From Anaeramoeba ignava (taxonomy: Eukaryota; Metamonada; Anaeramoebidae), in the NCBI GenBank assembly GCA_028826165.1, contig JAPDFW010000100.1, positions 62,001 through 126,000 on the forward strand: DNA of 64,000 nucleotides, written 5' to 3'. The first letter of the stretch is position 1; the number at the start of each line of letters is the position of its first letter. Positions 12,210 to 26,062 of this stretch are shown here, piece after piece. Below the pieces are notes generated by a model. It did no database searches, was not told where the DNA came from, and saw only the letters and a list, made by a program, of their open reading frames with translations. The position numbers and the translations under genes are program-made.

Positions 12210-13174
12210 GGTCGTTTTTGCGAAAAGATGCTATCTTTCTAAATTTGAGAGTTATTGATAATATATGAAATAATTTCCTTTGTTATCGATTATTTTTCTG
12301 ATAAAAACAAAGAAGAGATTTTTTGACTAAAAATGAAATAACCAAATTCAAAATTTTTTATTGTTTTTTTCATTCTTTATTAAAATTTTCTTTTTCTTTT
12401 TCTTCATATTTTGAATCGATTTTGTCAATTTTAATCAATAATTTCTTTTCTCATCTAATCTCTCAATTCAATTCAATTTCTCTTCTTTATTCTTTCTCTT
12501 CTTTGACAAATAATTTTGGATTTTTTATTCTAACAAATGAATTAAAAGAATAGAATAATCTTTTCATTAGATTTTGAAAATAAATTGTCTCTTCAGATTA
12601 TTCTTTCTTCATTGTATGAAAGGATCTTTGTTTTTAATTTCATTACAATGACAAAATATTTCAAAAAGTTATCAACAATTCTTTATTGATTTCTTTTAGA
12701 TGTCAATTACATACAATGGAAATTTTCTTGTTCATTTTTTATTTGAGTATTTTAGACATCTTCTCCCATTTGGGTTATAAAATCAATACCTTTTTCATCA
12801 ATAAAATATAATTTGAAACTTTTTGCATAGAATGATTTTATAACCCAAATGGGAGAACATATAAATTTTAATAGTTTTGAAAAAGAACTCCTTATATCTC
12901 AACTATAAATTAATTTGATTCAAATTTAAAAACAAAAAACAAATATAAAACTTATTGAGAATAAAATGGTTATTTCAAAATTGCAAGAAGTTATTCAAAT
13001 AAAAGAAAAAAAAAGCAAAATAAATTTGAGAAGTTTTATTTTTGTTATCAATATTATAAACTTTCTCGACCCCTTTCTTCTCAACAATAAACAAAAGAAA
13101 TGGCTTGAAAAGATGTGTTATTAAAGAAAATGATTTTTGGCCAATTTTTCGATCATCTATTCGCAAAAACGACC
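12210..13174. mobile_element. 965-bp non-autonomous TIR element (MITE-like)
   Basis: The left end GGTCGTTTTTGCGAAAAGATG (12210-12230) and the reverse complement of the right end (13154-13174) match at 20 of 21 positions. AAT flanks both ends (12207-12209 and 13175-13177), a possible 3-bp target duplication. The interior is clearly less AT-monotonous than its surroundings and contains several inverted repeats. Small frames inside (for example 12323-12553 plus, 12975-13166 minus) resemble no transposase I know. The superfamily cannot be assigned from these ends. Confidence 0.7.
12761..12857. repeat. perfect 25-bp inverted repeat with 47-nt loop
   Basis: The left arm (12761-12785, beginning TTCTCCCATTTGGG) is exactly complementary to the right arm (12833-12857), around a 47-nt loop. 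It sits in the middle of the TIR element. It could be a nested foldback element or a hairpin RNA. Confidence 0.85.
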
Positions 13175-15004
13175 AATTTCTTTTTTATTTTTATTTTATT
13201 TATTATTTTATTTAGAATTAAATTGTGAAAAATAAAGAAAAGAAGAAAGAAAATTAATTTTTTTTTTCTTTTTGGGAATATTTTTTGTTTTGTTATTTTA
13301 AATTAAGAAGAAGAAAGAAAAAAAGAATTAAAATTAAAAATTGTTTTTGTTTTTATTTTTGTTTTTGTTTTTGTTTTAATTTAATAAATAATTTCAAATT
13401 TAATTTATTATTTTTATTTTTTTTGGGAAATAAAAAAAATGATTTAATTTTATTTAATTATTTCTAAAATTAATTAATTAAATAATTAATATTTCTCTTT
13501 TTTATTTTTATTTTTATTTTTATTTTTATTTTTATTTTTAAATTTGGAAAATAAATTTAAATTGATTTATGTTTATTTTCTTTTTGTTTTATTTTTGATT
13601 TTTTGATTTTTTGATTTTTTGGAAATTAAAAAATTTTGAATAAGTAAATAAATAATTAAATAATTTATTCTTCTTTCTTTCTTTCTTTCTTTTTTCTAAA
13701 ATATTCTTTCAATCAAAATAATAATAATAATTTAAATTAATTTGAATAAATTAATAAATATAATTTAATTTATGTAAAAAAAAAACAAAAGAGAAATTAT
13801 TATTTTTATTTTTATTTTTGAAATTATTTAAAAAAAATATTTAGAGAATAAGATAAATTAAGAGAAAATTTATAAAATGAAATAATTTATAAATAAAATA
13901 TTATTTAAATTTAATTTAAAATTTATTTATAATTTAATTAAATAAAATGAAAGAAATTATTCTTAATTTTTCTTTTTCAATAATAAGTAAGAAATAATAA
14001 ATAATAAAAACTTATAAATTAGAACTTTTTGTTTTTTTATTTATTTCTTTCTTTGATTATTTATCAAAACAAAAATATAATTTTTTCTCTCAATTCAAAT
14101 CTTTTAAAAAAAAAAGAAAATTTTTTTTGTATATTTAAAATTTATATTCTTAATTTTTGAATATAAAAATTAAGAATATAAATTTGAAAATTATTTATAT
14201 TCTTTATATAAAATAAAATTTATTTAATTAATAATTCATTCTTATTCTTAAAATTATTATTTTATATTTAAAAACAATTTTAACAAATTTTTCTTTTTAT
14301 AAGTTAAATTTTATTTATTCTTTTTCTAATTTTTTTTCTTTTCAATTTCTTGAATTAAAATTTATTTTAATTTATTTTATTTTATCATAAATTAATTAAT
14401 AATTTTAATTATTTTTTTTTCAATTTAATCTTATTTTATTTTATATTTGAAAATTATTATTTCTGATTATTAAATTATTTATATTATTTTAATTAAATTC
14501 AAAATCTTCTTCTTCTTCTTCTTTTCTTTTTTCATAATTTGAATTATTTCAATTTTTTTCTTCAATTAAATTTTAATTATTTTCTTTTAAATAATTTTTT
14601 TTTCTAAATTAATTAGAAACAAAACAAAACAAAACAAATTTATTTATATTTATATTTATATTTATATTTATATTTTTATTAAGAAAGATAATTAAAAATA
14701 AATAAAAGAAATAAGAAGATACAAAAATATGAAATATAATCACAATATTTAATGTAAAATATTATCTTAGAAAATAAATAATATTTAATTTGAAAAATAA
14801 AATAAACAATAAATAAGTTTTGATATGAAATTTACAAGAAATCTAAAAATATCTTTGATTATTCCAAATAAAAATTAATAATAATTCTCTCTAAAAAGAA
14901 ATTAAATTATTTTCAAAAAGAATTTAAGAAAGATTTATAGATAAAAATAATTATTAAAAATATTTATTAATTAATAATTAAATAAAAATAATTTATAAAA
15001 TATA
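13175..15004. other. AT-rich spacer, nothing recognised
   Basis: Low-complexity AT DNA between the TIR element and array copy B. No supported gene. Confidence 0.6.
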
Positions 15005-16937
15005 AGAAAAATCAAAATCAAAATCAAAAAGAATTTTATTTATTTTTATTGTAAATATAATAATAAATAAGAAATTGAAATAATAAAATAAAATATAAAT
15101 TATATTCAAATAAATAAATAGAGAAGAATTCTTTAATTTTATTTGTAAATTTTTATTATAATAAACATAAAAATTAATAAAATAAAATAAAATAACAAGA
15201 AAATATTATTAGAAAAAGTAAAAATTGATTTCAAAATAATATTTTTGAAATTATATTATTATTTATTATTTAAATATTAAGAGAATAAAATTCTTGAAAA
15301 TGAAGAAAATTAAATAATTATAGAAAGAAAATCAAGTTAATAATATAAATAATTAGAAGAAACAAAATAATCATAAATAATAAAATTAAAATTAATTCCA
15401 AAATAATCAATTAGAAACAAAATAATAAATAAATTTAAATTATAAAAATTAAATAAAAATAAAATCAAAAAAACTTAATAATATTAGAAAATAAAAATAA
15501 AGAATATAAATAATTAATTCAAAAAGAAAATAAGAAAAAAAAAGAAAATTTTTTAATATAAATCAATTTTATAATTAAAATTAAATTCAAAATTATTGAA
15601 AAAGGAGAATTTAAATATAAGATAAATTAAATTCTTTTTTTTCTTTTTTTGAAATTCTTATAGAGAAGAAAATTATTATTAATAATAAAATAAGAATTAA
15701 TAATTTAAGAGATATAAATTTCTTAATTTTATTTTTGTTTTTATTTTAAACAAATATAAATATAAATAAAAATAATTTTAAATAATATTTTTCAAATAAA
15801 TTAAAATCAAAAATTTAAATTTTAATTATTTTTCTTTGATTTAAATTTGATAAAATAAACATTAATTTATTTAAAAATGAAAAAAAAAGAATTTAATTTT
15901 CTTTCTTTCTTCTTCTTCTTTTTCTTTTCAAAATTATCAAAATAAGGGAAATATAATTAAGAAGAAAAATATCAAGAATAAATTTATTTAAGAAATTAAA
16001 TTAATTTAAATTAAATAAAATATAATAAAATTAATTATTTTAGAAAAGATATATTAATATCAAGAATAAGTTTATTTTTATTTTTAATTAATTTTAATAT
16101 AAATAATTTAAATTTTGATAATTTAAAAATGAATAAAAATAAAGAATATTTTTTTTCAAAAGAAGAATATATATTTTTATTTTATTTTCTTATTTTCCTT
16201 ATAAAAATCAAATAAATGAATAATAAATTTTCTCTTAAAAAAAAAGATAAAAAAAATCAAAAATTAACACAATAAAATCTTCTTTTTCAAATTTCAAAAT
16301 TTCAAAATTTCAAAATTTCAAAATAATTAATAAATTGAAATAATAATAAATTTTTCAAACAAAAACAAAAAAAACAAAAAATAAATATGTATTCTCTTTA
16401 ATTTCATAAAAATATAAAATTATTCAAAAATATTCTTTTATTCAATAAATAAATGAAAATAAATTTAAAATATAAAATTTATTTATTTATTTATTTAAAT
16501 TATATTTGAAAATATTTAATTAAAAGAAAAAGAAAATATTATTATAAAAATATAAATTAAAAATCCAAAAATTCAAAATTCAAAATTAAATTCAAATATA
16601 AATTAAAAAGAAGAAAATATTTCTAAAATAATTTGGAAAATTTAAATAAATAATTTGAAAGAAAAGAAAAGAAAAGAAAAGAAATTAATAAGAATAATTA
16701 AATAAATCAAGAGAAAAAGAAATGAAAATAAAAATATTTTTACTTTCCAATTTAATTTAATTTAATTTAATTTAATTTAAAAATAAAAAATATTTAAAAA
16801 TAATAAATAAGATAAATATGAATAAATAAGATAAATATTGATAAATTATTTCTAAAAATCAAAAATTTTTGTAAAAATATTTTTATTTTATTCAAAAAGA
16901 AAAAAAAATTTATTAATTAATTAAATAAATAATATAA

Positions 16938-17680
16938 AGTGATATCAATTAATGAATATATTTTATAAATATTTATTTATATTTATTAAATAATTTATTA
17001 ATTAAATAATAATATAATTTTTGTTTTTAATTTTTTTTAAATTTTTGAAAATAAATTAAATATTTTATATTTATTAATAAATAAAATAAAATAAATCAAT
17101 AATAATTAAATAATATAAAAAGTGATATCAATTAATGAATATATTTTATAAATATTTATTTATATTTATTAAATAATTTATTAATTAAATAATAATATAA
17201 TTTTGTTTTCATTTTTAAATTTTTGAAAATAAAATTAAATATTTTATATTTATTAATAAATAAAATAAAATAAATCAATAATAATAATAATAATAATATA
17301 AAAATGATATCAATTAATAAATATATTTTATAAATATTTATTTATATTTATTAAATAATTTATTAATTAAATAAATAATAATATAATTTTGTTTTTAATT
17401 TTTTTTTAAATTTTTGAAAATAAATTAAATATTTTATATTTTATTAATAAATTAAATAAAATAAATCAATAATAAATAAATAAATAATATAAAATGATAT
17501 CAATTAATGAATATATTTTATAAATATTTATTTATATTTATTAAATAATTTATTAATTTATTTTACATTTAAAATTTAAAAAAAAAGAATAAGAATGAAA
17601 ATATTAATAAATCTAAAAATATTGAAAATGAGAATAAAAATAAACTATTATAAACAAAGAATTAAATTCAAAATAAGAAA
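16938..17680. repeat. 183-bp tandem repeat, four units (copy B)
   Basis: GATATCAATTAAT recurs at 16941, 17124, 17306 and 17496, with units close to 183 bp. Flanking bases of copy B (15005-16937) are AT-rich and hold no supported gene. Confidence 0.8.
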
Positions 17681-17942
17681 TAAAAGTGATAAATTTCAAA
17701 ATTTGAAATGATAAATAATTTTTTTTTGATTAATTTATTCTTAATATTCCTTAAAGAAGATATTTACAATCAAATAAAAATAAATTTAATAAAAAAAAAC
17801 CAAAAATAAAAATAAAAATAAAAATAAAAATAAAAATAAAAATAAAAGAAGATTTGATTTTGTTTTGTTTTTTTTGATTTAAAATAATTTTATTTAATAA
17901 AAAAAAAGAAAAAAAAATAATTAGAATTGTTTTATATTCCAA

Positions 17943-18510
17943 ATCAAAATTAAATCAAAATTAAATCAAATTAAATCAAAATCAAAATCAAAATCAAAAT
18001 TAAATTAAATCAAAATTAAATTAAATCAAATTAAAATTAAATTAAATCAAATTAAATCAAAATCAAATTAAAATTAAATCAAAATTAAAATTAAATTAAA
18101 ATTAAAATTAAATCAAAATCAAAATTAAATTAAAATCAAATCAAAATTAAATTAAATTAAATTAGATTAAATTAGATTAAAATTAAATTAAATTAAATAA
18201 GATTAAATTAAAATTTAATTAAATTAAATTAAATAAAATTAAATTAGATTAAATTAGATTAAATTAAATTAAAATTAAATTAAATTAAATTAAATTAAAT
18301 TAAATAAAATTAAATTAAATTAAATTAAATTAAATTAAATTAGATTAAATTAAATTAAATTAGATTAAATTAAATTAAATTAAATAAAATTAAAATTAAA
18401 TTAAATTAAATTAAATTAAATTAAATTAAATTAGATTAAATTAATATTAGATTAAATTAGATTAAACTAAATTAAATTAAAATTAAATTAAATTAAAATT
18501 AAATTAAATT
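17943..18510. repeat. AT satellite (copy B)
   Basis: Mixed TTAAATCAAA, AAATT and AAATTAGATT words. In copy A this position additionally contains the 4.1-kb receptor gene block. Confidence 0.8.
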
Positions 18511-18730
18511 AGATCTGATCTTTTTTCTTTTTTTTTCTTTTTTTTATTTTGATTGTTTGAATTATTTTTATTTATTTTTTTTGGATTTAAAATTAAAAAT
18601 TAAAAATTAAAAAGAAATTAAAAAGATTTTTTGATTTTGTTTTTGTTTTTATTTTTATTTTTTATTTTTGAAATTCATTCATTTGAAAAAAAGAAAAAGA
18701 AAAAGAAAAGAAAATATTTTCCTTTTTTCT

Positions 18731-18763
<33 letters not shown>

Positions 18764-18789
18764 ATTGATTGATTAATTGATTGATTGGT

Positions 18790-20759
18790 TCAGAAAAAAA
18801 GAAAAAAAGAAAAAAAGAAAATTGAAATTGAAATTGAAAGAGAATTGAAAAGAAAAGAAGGTGAATTAGAAAAAGGTGAATTTGGAATTGAAATATTAAG
18901 TGTTGCAGTTGTTGAATAATAAATTGTTGAATTGATTTCTTCATAAATTGAATAATTAATTGTAATTATTGTTTCTTTACCTCCAAGAATATAAATCATT
19001 TTAGAATTTTGAGGTAATGTTGAGCCAATTCCAATAGTATTATATCCTTCTGAATCTGAATAGAAATTTGCACCATTTGCTTCTAAAATATTCTCAATTA
19101 TTACAGTGAAATTATATTCTTTTAAAATACTTTCACATTCAAGTTCAATTCCTTCAATTTTTCCAGTTTTTAAATTTACTTTTTGATTATTAACTTGAAG
19201 AAAATTTTGAATTATAATATTTTCATTACAATTTGTTGAATTTTTTCCTCTATTATTTGTAACAAAATATGAAAAATTAATTAATTGTTGAGATGAATGA
19301 TTTAAATTTTCTTCATATTCATAAATAACACTCCAATTATTTAAAGATCTATAATCAACAATAGTATTATTTGAAATAATTTTTGAACCTTTAGTTTGAT
19401 TTGAAAGAATTTGATAAATTGATCCATTTAAAGGAATTGAATTAATTATTGCATTATCAAGATTTGAATATTGATCATTTCCAATTAAAGAAATTTGACA
19501 AGATTTATCAATATTAATACAATAAGTTGATAAAGAAGAACAATATGGATTTGGAGGATTTATTGAAACATTAAATTGAATTGAATAAGGAGGATTTGGA
19601 AATGTTGAAAAATTATTAGTTTCATCAAAAAGTGAAATATTCCATTTAGTAATATAAGAATCAAGTTCAAGATTTCCTTCAAAAAGAAATTGAGAAGATA
19701 AATTAACAATTAATTCTTGTTCAATATAAATCAAACTTCCTTTTATTCCATCAAAAAATGTGTAAATATATCCATAGACTTGGTCAAAAATATCAATTGT
19801 TTTCAATATAAATGTATCATTTGTTTCATTTGTAAAAGATTCAAGACTAATAATATCTATTTATTTTATTTTCCAAAAATTTATTTTTAATTCAAATTCA
19901 AATTCAAATTCAAATCCCAAAAATAAAAATAAAAATAAAAATAAAATAAAAAAATACCTTTTAATTGAAAAGTTTTGTTTGTTTGAACATTTAATGAATT
20001 AATTAAAATTGATGGAGGAGCAGGAGGTGGTCCATTATTAAATCTACTTAAAATATATGAAGATGAAAGTTCACTTCCATAAACTCCTAAATACATAAAT
20101 CTTGATGATACATAAACAGGAGTTGCTCCAGCTTTACCTTGAGTCATTGTTAAATAATTATTCCCATCAGAATGAATAATTGAATTAATCAAAGTTCCAT
20201 TATAATAAGTTGAAAAATTTCCATTTTTTTTATAAGTAAAAACAATATGATTTAAGAATCCAAATGATGAAATATTCAAATAAAACACTTTTGAGTTTTG
20301 ATTTTGATCAAAAATCCAAATTTGAATTTGAGGAGGAGATTGAGATGTATCAGTTCCTGCTACAAAAAACCAATCTCCTGCAAGAATTTGAAATAGATCA
20401 TATAATGAATTATTTTCAGGAGGTTGAAGAAACCAAAATTCCAAAGAAGCTTGCTCAGTATATGAAGTTGAATTTAATCCACATCCTTGAGTTAAATCAG
20501 AACAATTACAATATATGAAATTGCTTGCAATACCATTACTTTGACTCAAATTAACACCAGAACTAAAAAGTGAAGGATAAAGCCAATTTCCAGAAACACC
20601 AGAGAAAAAGAAAGTTTGATCAGGTAAAGAAGCAGCAATATCACCTTCTCCTTCATTAAATTTAAATTCAAATTGTTTATTAACTTGAGATAATCTAATT
20701 TCAATTAAAAAAATCAAAAAAATAAATTGAAAAAGACTAAATTTAAAATTATTTGCCAT
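18790..20759 (-). CDS. LamG-like surface glycoprotein, array copy B
   Basis: Exons 20759-19958 and 19856-18790 join in phase 1, 622 aa. The layout matches the copy A gene: signal peptide, LamG-like domain, Cys cluster, cadherin-like stretch and hydrophobic C-terminus without a cytoplasmic tail. Exon 2 differs from copy C at only a few residues. Exon 1 differs sharply in the same blocks as copy A, for example TMTQGKAGATPVYVSSRF in place of TIPEGDSGMYISVWSKF. The splice sites and exon 1 length (802 nt) are conserved across all three genes. The frame is intact, so it is probably expressed. Confidence 0.75.
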
Positions 20760-21194
20760 TTGTTTGTTTTTTTGATTAATTAAAATTGTTTTTGTTTTTA
20801 TTTTGGAAAAGAAAAAAAAAATGGATTTTTTAATTTAAAACATTTTTTTTTCTTAAAAACTCATTAATTAATTAGTCATTTTATTTTAATTTAATTTTAA
20901 TTTTATTATTTAATATTATTTAATTTAATTAAAAATATATAAAAAAATGGTAAATTTAATCAAATCAAGATCAAATCAAGATCAAATTTAAAAACAAAAT
21001 TAAAATTAAAACTAAAACAAAAAAACAAAAATTCAAACAAAAATTTTTCAATATAAAATTTAATTTTGATCAATAAATAAATTAAATAAATTAATTAAAT
21101 AAAAAGAAAAATTTATTATTTTAAATTTAATTTTAAATAAAAAGAAAAGGAAATTAAAATTGCTTTTTTTTTTGGATTTTATTTTTTTTTGTTT
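20760..21194. other. upstream flank of the copy B glycoprotein gene
   Basis: Shares the TCATTAATTAATTAGTCATT block with copies A and C. No gene seen. Confidence 0.5.
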
Positions 21195-21510
21195 TTGAAA
21201 TTTAAAATTAAAATTAAAATTAAAATTAAAATTAAAATTAAAATTAAAATTAAAATTAAAATTAAAATTAAAATTAAAATTAAAATTAAAATTAAAATTA
21301 AAATTAAAATTAAAATTAAAATTAAAATTAAAATTAAAATTAAAATTAAAAATAAAATTAAAATTAAAATTAAAATTAAAATTAAAATTAAAAATTAAAA
21401 TTAAAATTAAAATTAAAATTAAAATTAAAATTAAAATTAAAATTAAAATTAAAAATTAAAATTAAAATTAAAATTAAAATTAAAATAAAAATTAAAATTA
21501 AAATTAAATA
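21195..21510. repeat. (AAATTA)n run in copy B
   Basis: About 50 units of AAATTA with a few slips. Copy A has only about seven units at 8825-8865 and copy C about two near 28485, so the tract length differs strongly between copies. Confidence 0.9.
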
Positions 21511-23789
21511 TTATTTCTATTTTTATTATTATTATTTTAAATTTAATTTATTTTAATTCTTCAAAAAATCAAAATCAAAATCAAAATAATTTAAATTTAA
21601 AAATTAAAAATAAAATTAATAAATCTTAATAAAATTAAATTAAATAAAATGATCTATTTTTTATTTTTTATTTTGATTTTTGCCTAATAAATATTTAATT
21701 TAATTTAAATTTATTTTTAATTTTGAAATGATGAAAAATTATCCAAATTTTTATTTTTAAAAACAAAAAGAAAATAATTTATTTTAAAAATAAAAAGAAA
21801 TTAAAATAATAAAAATAATAAATTAAATTTAAATTATTTATTTAAATAATTAAATTAAATAAAATATTTATAAATAATTAATCAAAAATCAAAATCCAAA
21901 AAGAATTTTATTTATTTTTATGTAAATATAATAATAATAAATAAGAAATTTAAATAATAAAATAAAATATAAATTATATTCAAATAAATAAATAAAGAAG
22001 AATTCTTTTAATTTTATTTATAAATTTTTATTATAATAAACATTAAAAAAATTAATAAAATAAAATAAAATAACAAGAAAATATTATTAGAAAAAAAAGT
22101 AAAATTGATTTCAAAATAATATTTTTGAAATTATATTATTATTTATTATTTAAATATTAAGAGAATAAAATTCTTGAAAATGAAGAAAATTAAATAATTA
22201 TAGAAAGAAAATCAAGTTAATAATATAAATAATTAGAAGAAACAAAATAATCATAAATAATAAAATTAAAATTAATTCCAAAATAATCAATTAGAAACAA
22301 AATAATAAATAAATAAATTTAAATTATAAAAATTAAATAAAATAAAATCAAAAACTTAATAATATTAGAAAATAAAAATAAAGAATATAAATAATTAATT
22401 CAAAAGAAAAAGAAAATAAGAAAAATTTTTAATATAAATCAATTTTATAATTAAAATTAAATTCAAAATTATTGAAAAAAAAAAGGAGAATTTAAATATA
22501 AGATAAATTAAATTCTTTTTTTCTTTTTTTGAAATTTATAATTTAGAAAATTATTAATAATAATAAAATAAGAATTAATAATTTAAGAGATATAAATTTC
22601 TTAATTTTATTTTTGTTTTTATTTTAAACAAATACAAATAAAAATAAAAACAATTTTAAATAATATTTTTTCAAATAAATTAAAATCAAAAAATTAAATT
22701 AAATTTTTCTTTTGATTTAAATTTGATAAAATAAACATTAATTTATTTAAAAATGAAAAAAAAAAGAATTTAATTTTCTTTCTTTCTTCTTTTTCTTCTT
22801 TTCAAAATTATCAAAATAAGGAAATATAATTAATAAGAAAAATATCAAGAATAAATTTATTTAAGAAATTAATTTAAATTAAATTAAATTAAATAAAATA
22901 TAATAAAATTAATTATTTTAGAAAAGATATATTAATATCAAGAATAAGTTTATTTTTTAATTAATTTTAATATAAATAATTTAAATTTTGATAATTTAAA
23001 AATGAATAAAAATAAAGAATATTTTTCAAAAAGAAGAATAAATAATATTTTTATTTTATTTTCTTATTTTCCTTATAAAAAAAAATCAAATAAATGAATA
23101 ATAAATTTTCTCCTTAAAAAAAAGATAAAAAAATCAAAAATTAACACAATAAAATCTTCTTTTTCAAAATTCAAATAATTAATAAATTGAAATAATTAAT
23201 AAATTTTTCAAATAAAAAACAAAAAAACAAAAATAAATATGTATTCTCTTTAATTTCATAAAAATATAAAATTATTCAAAAAAAAAATATTCTTTTATTC
23301 AATAAATAAATGAAAATAAATTTAAAATATAAAATTTATTTATTTATTTATTTAAATTATATTTGAAATATTTAATTAAAAGAAAAAAGAAAATATTATT
23401 ATAAAAATATGAATTAAAAATCCAAAAAAATCAAAAATTCAAAATTAAATTCAAATATAAATTAAAAAGAAGAAAATATTTCTAAAAAAATTTGGAAAAT
23501 TTAAATAAATAATTTGAAAAAAAGAAAAGAAAAGAAATTAATAAGAATAATTAAATAAATCAAGAGAAAAAAAAGAAATGAAAATAAAAATATTTTTACT
23601 TTCCAATTTAATTTAATTTAATTCAATTTAAAAATAAAAATATTTACAAATAATAAATAAGATAAATATGAATAAATAAGATAAATATTGATAAATTATT
23701 TCTAAAAATCAAAATTTTTTTTTGTAAAAATATTTTTATTTTATTCAAAAAGAAAAAAAAATTTATTAATTAATTAAATCAATAATATA

Positions 23790-24500
23790 AAGTGATATCA
23801 ATTAATAAATATATTTTATAAATATTTATTTATATTTATTAAATAATTTATTAATTAAATAATAATATAATTTTGTTTTCATTTTTTTAAATTTTTGAAA
23901 ATAAATTAAATATTTTATATTTATTAATAAATAAAATAAAATAAATCAATAATAAATAAATAAATAATATAAAAGTGATATCAATTAATTAATATATTTT
24001 ATAAATATTTATTTTATATTTATTAAATAATTTATTAATTAAATAATAATATAATTTTGTTTTAATTTTTTTAAATTTTGAAAATAAATTAAATATTTTA
24101 TTTTTATTAATAAATAAAATAAATAAAATAAATAATATAAAATGATATCAATTAATGAATATATTTTATAAATATTTATTTATATTTATTAAATAATTTA
24201 TTAATTAAATAATAATATAATTTTGTTTTAATTTTTTTAAATTTTTGAAAATAAATTAAATATTTTATAATTATTAATAAATAAAAATAAAATAAATCAA
24301 TAATAAATAAATAATAATATAAAATGATATCAATTAATGAATATATTTTATAAATATTTATTTATATTTATTAAATAATTTATTAATTTATTTTACATTT
24401 AAAATTGAAAAAAAAAGAATAAGAATGAAAATATTAATAAATTTAAAAATATTGAAAATAAGAATAAAAATAAACTATTATAAACAAAGAATTAAATTAA
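23790..24500. repeat. 168-182-bp tandem repeat, four units (copy C)
   Basis: GATATCAATTAAT recurs at 23794, 23976, 24144 and 24326. One unit is 168 bp, the others 182 bp. Confidence 0.8.
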
Positions 24501-24772
24501 AAATAAAAAATAAAAGTGATAAATTTCAAAATTTGAAATGATAAATAATTTTTTTTTGATTAATTTATTCTTAATATTCCTTAAAGAAGATATTTACAAT
24601 CAAATAAAAATAAATTTAATAAAAAAAAACCAAAAATAAAAATAAAAATAAAAATAAAAATAAAAATAAAAATAAAAGAAGATTTGATTTTGTTTTGTTT
24701 TTTTTGATTCAAAATAATTTTATTTAATAAAAAAAAAGAAAAAAAAATAATTAGAATTGTTTTATATTCCAA

Positions 24773-25745
24773 ATCAAAATCAAAATCAAAATTAAAATTA
24801 AATTAAATCAAAATCAAAATCAAAATCAAAATTAAATTAAATCAAAATTAAATTAAATCAAATTAAAATTAAATTAAATCAAATTAAATCAAAATTAAAT
24901 CAAATTAAATCAAATTAAATTAAATTAAAATTAAAATTAAATCAAAATCAAAATTAAATTAAAATCAAATCAAAATTAAATTAAATTAAATTAGATTAAA
25001 TTAGATTAAATTAAATTAAATAAGATTAAATTAAATTTAATTAAATTAAATTAAATAAAATTAAATTAAATTAAATTAGATTAAATTAGATTAAATTAAA
25101 TTAAATTAGATTAAATTAAATTAAATTAAATAAAAATTAAAAATTAAATTAGATTAAATTAAATTAAATTAGATTAAATTAAATTAAATTAAATTAAAAT
25201 CAAAAATTAAATTAAATCAAATTAAATTAAATTAAATCAAAAATTAAATCAAATTAAATTGAATTAAATTAAATTAAATCAAATTAAATTAAATCAAATT
25301 AAATTAAATTAAATCAAAATTAAATCAAAATCAAAATTAAATTAAATCAAATTAAATCAAAATTAAATCAAATTAAATCAAATTAAATTAAATTAAATTA
25401 GATTAAATTAGATTAAATCAAATTAAAATCAAAATCAAAATTAAAATTAAAATTAAAAAAATTAAATCAAAATTAAATCAAAATTAAATCAAAATTAAAT
25501 AAATTAAATTAAATTAAATTAAATTAAATTAAATTAAATTAAATTAAATTAAATTAAATTAGATTAAATTAAATTAAATTAAATAAAATTAAAATTCAAA
25601 TTAAATTAAAGATTAAATTAAATTAAAATTAAATCAAAATTAAATTAAATTAAAAAATTAAATTAAATTAAATTAAAATTAAATTAAATTAAATCAAATT
25701 AAATTAGATTAAACTAAATTAAATTAAAATTAAATTAAAATTAAA
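24773..25745. repeat. AT satellite (copy C), expanded
   Basis: Same word family as copies A and B but about 970 bp long against about 570 bp in copy B. This accounts for most of the length difference between the B and C units. Confidence 0.8.
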
Positions 25746-26062
25746 TTAAATTAGATCTGATCTTTTTTCTTTTTTTTCTTTTTTTATTTTGATTGTTTGA
25801 ATTATTTTTATTTATTTTTTTTGGATTTAAAATTAAATTAAAAATTAAAAATTAAAAAGAAATTAAAAAGATTTTTTGATTTTGTTTTTATTTTTATTTT
25901 TATTTTTTATTTTTGAAATTCATTCAATTGAAAAAAAGAAAAAGAAAAAGAAAAGAAAATATTTTCCTTTTTTCTTTTTGATTGATTAATTGATTAATTG
26001 ATTGATTGATTGCTTGCTTGATTGATTGATTGATTAATTGATTAATTGATTGATTGATTGAT

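Larger units (their letters stand above)
15005..21885. repeat. segmental tandem array, copy B
   Basis: A unit of about 6.9 kb whose start (near 15005, ending in AAAAAGAATTTTATTTATTT) recurs at about 21886 as the start of copy C. It carries spacer, four 183-bp repeats, satellite, the glycoprotein gene and its upstream flank in the same order as copy C. Confidence 0.8.

Noticed and set aside
12323-13166. Small frames inside the TIR element as a possible transposase
   Set aside because: Short, low in complexity, without a recognisable catalytic or DNA-binding motif.
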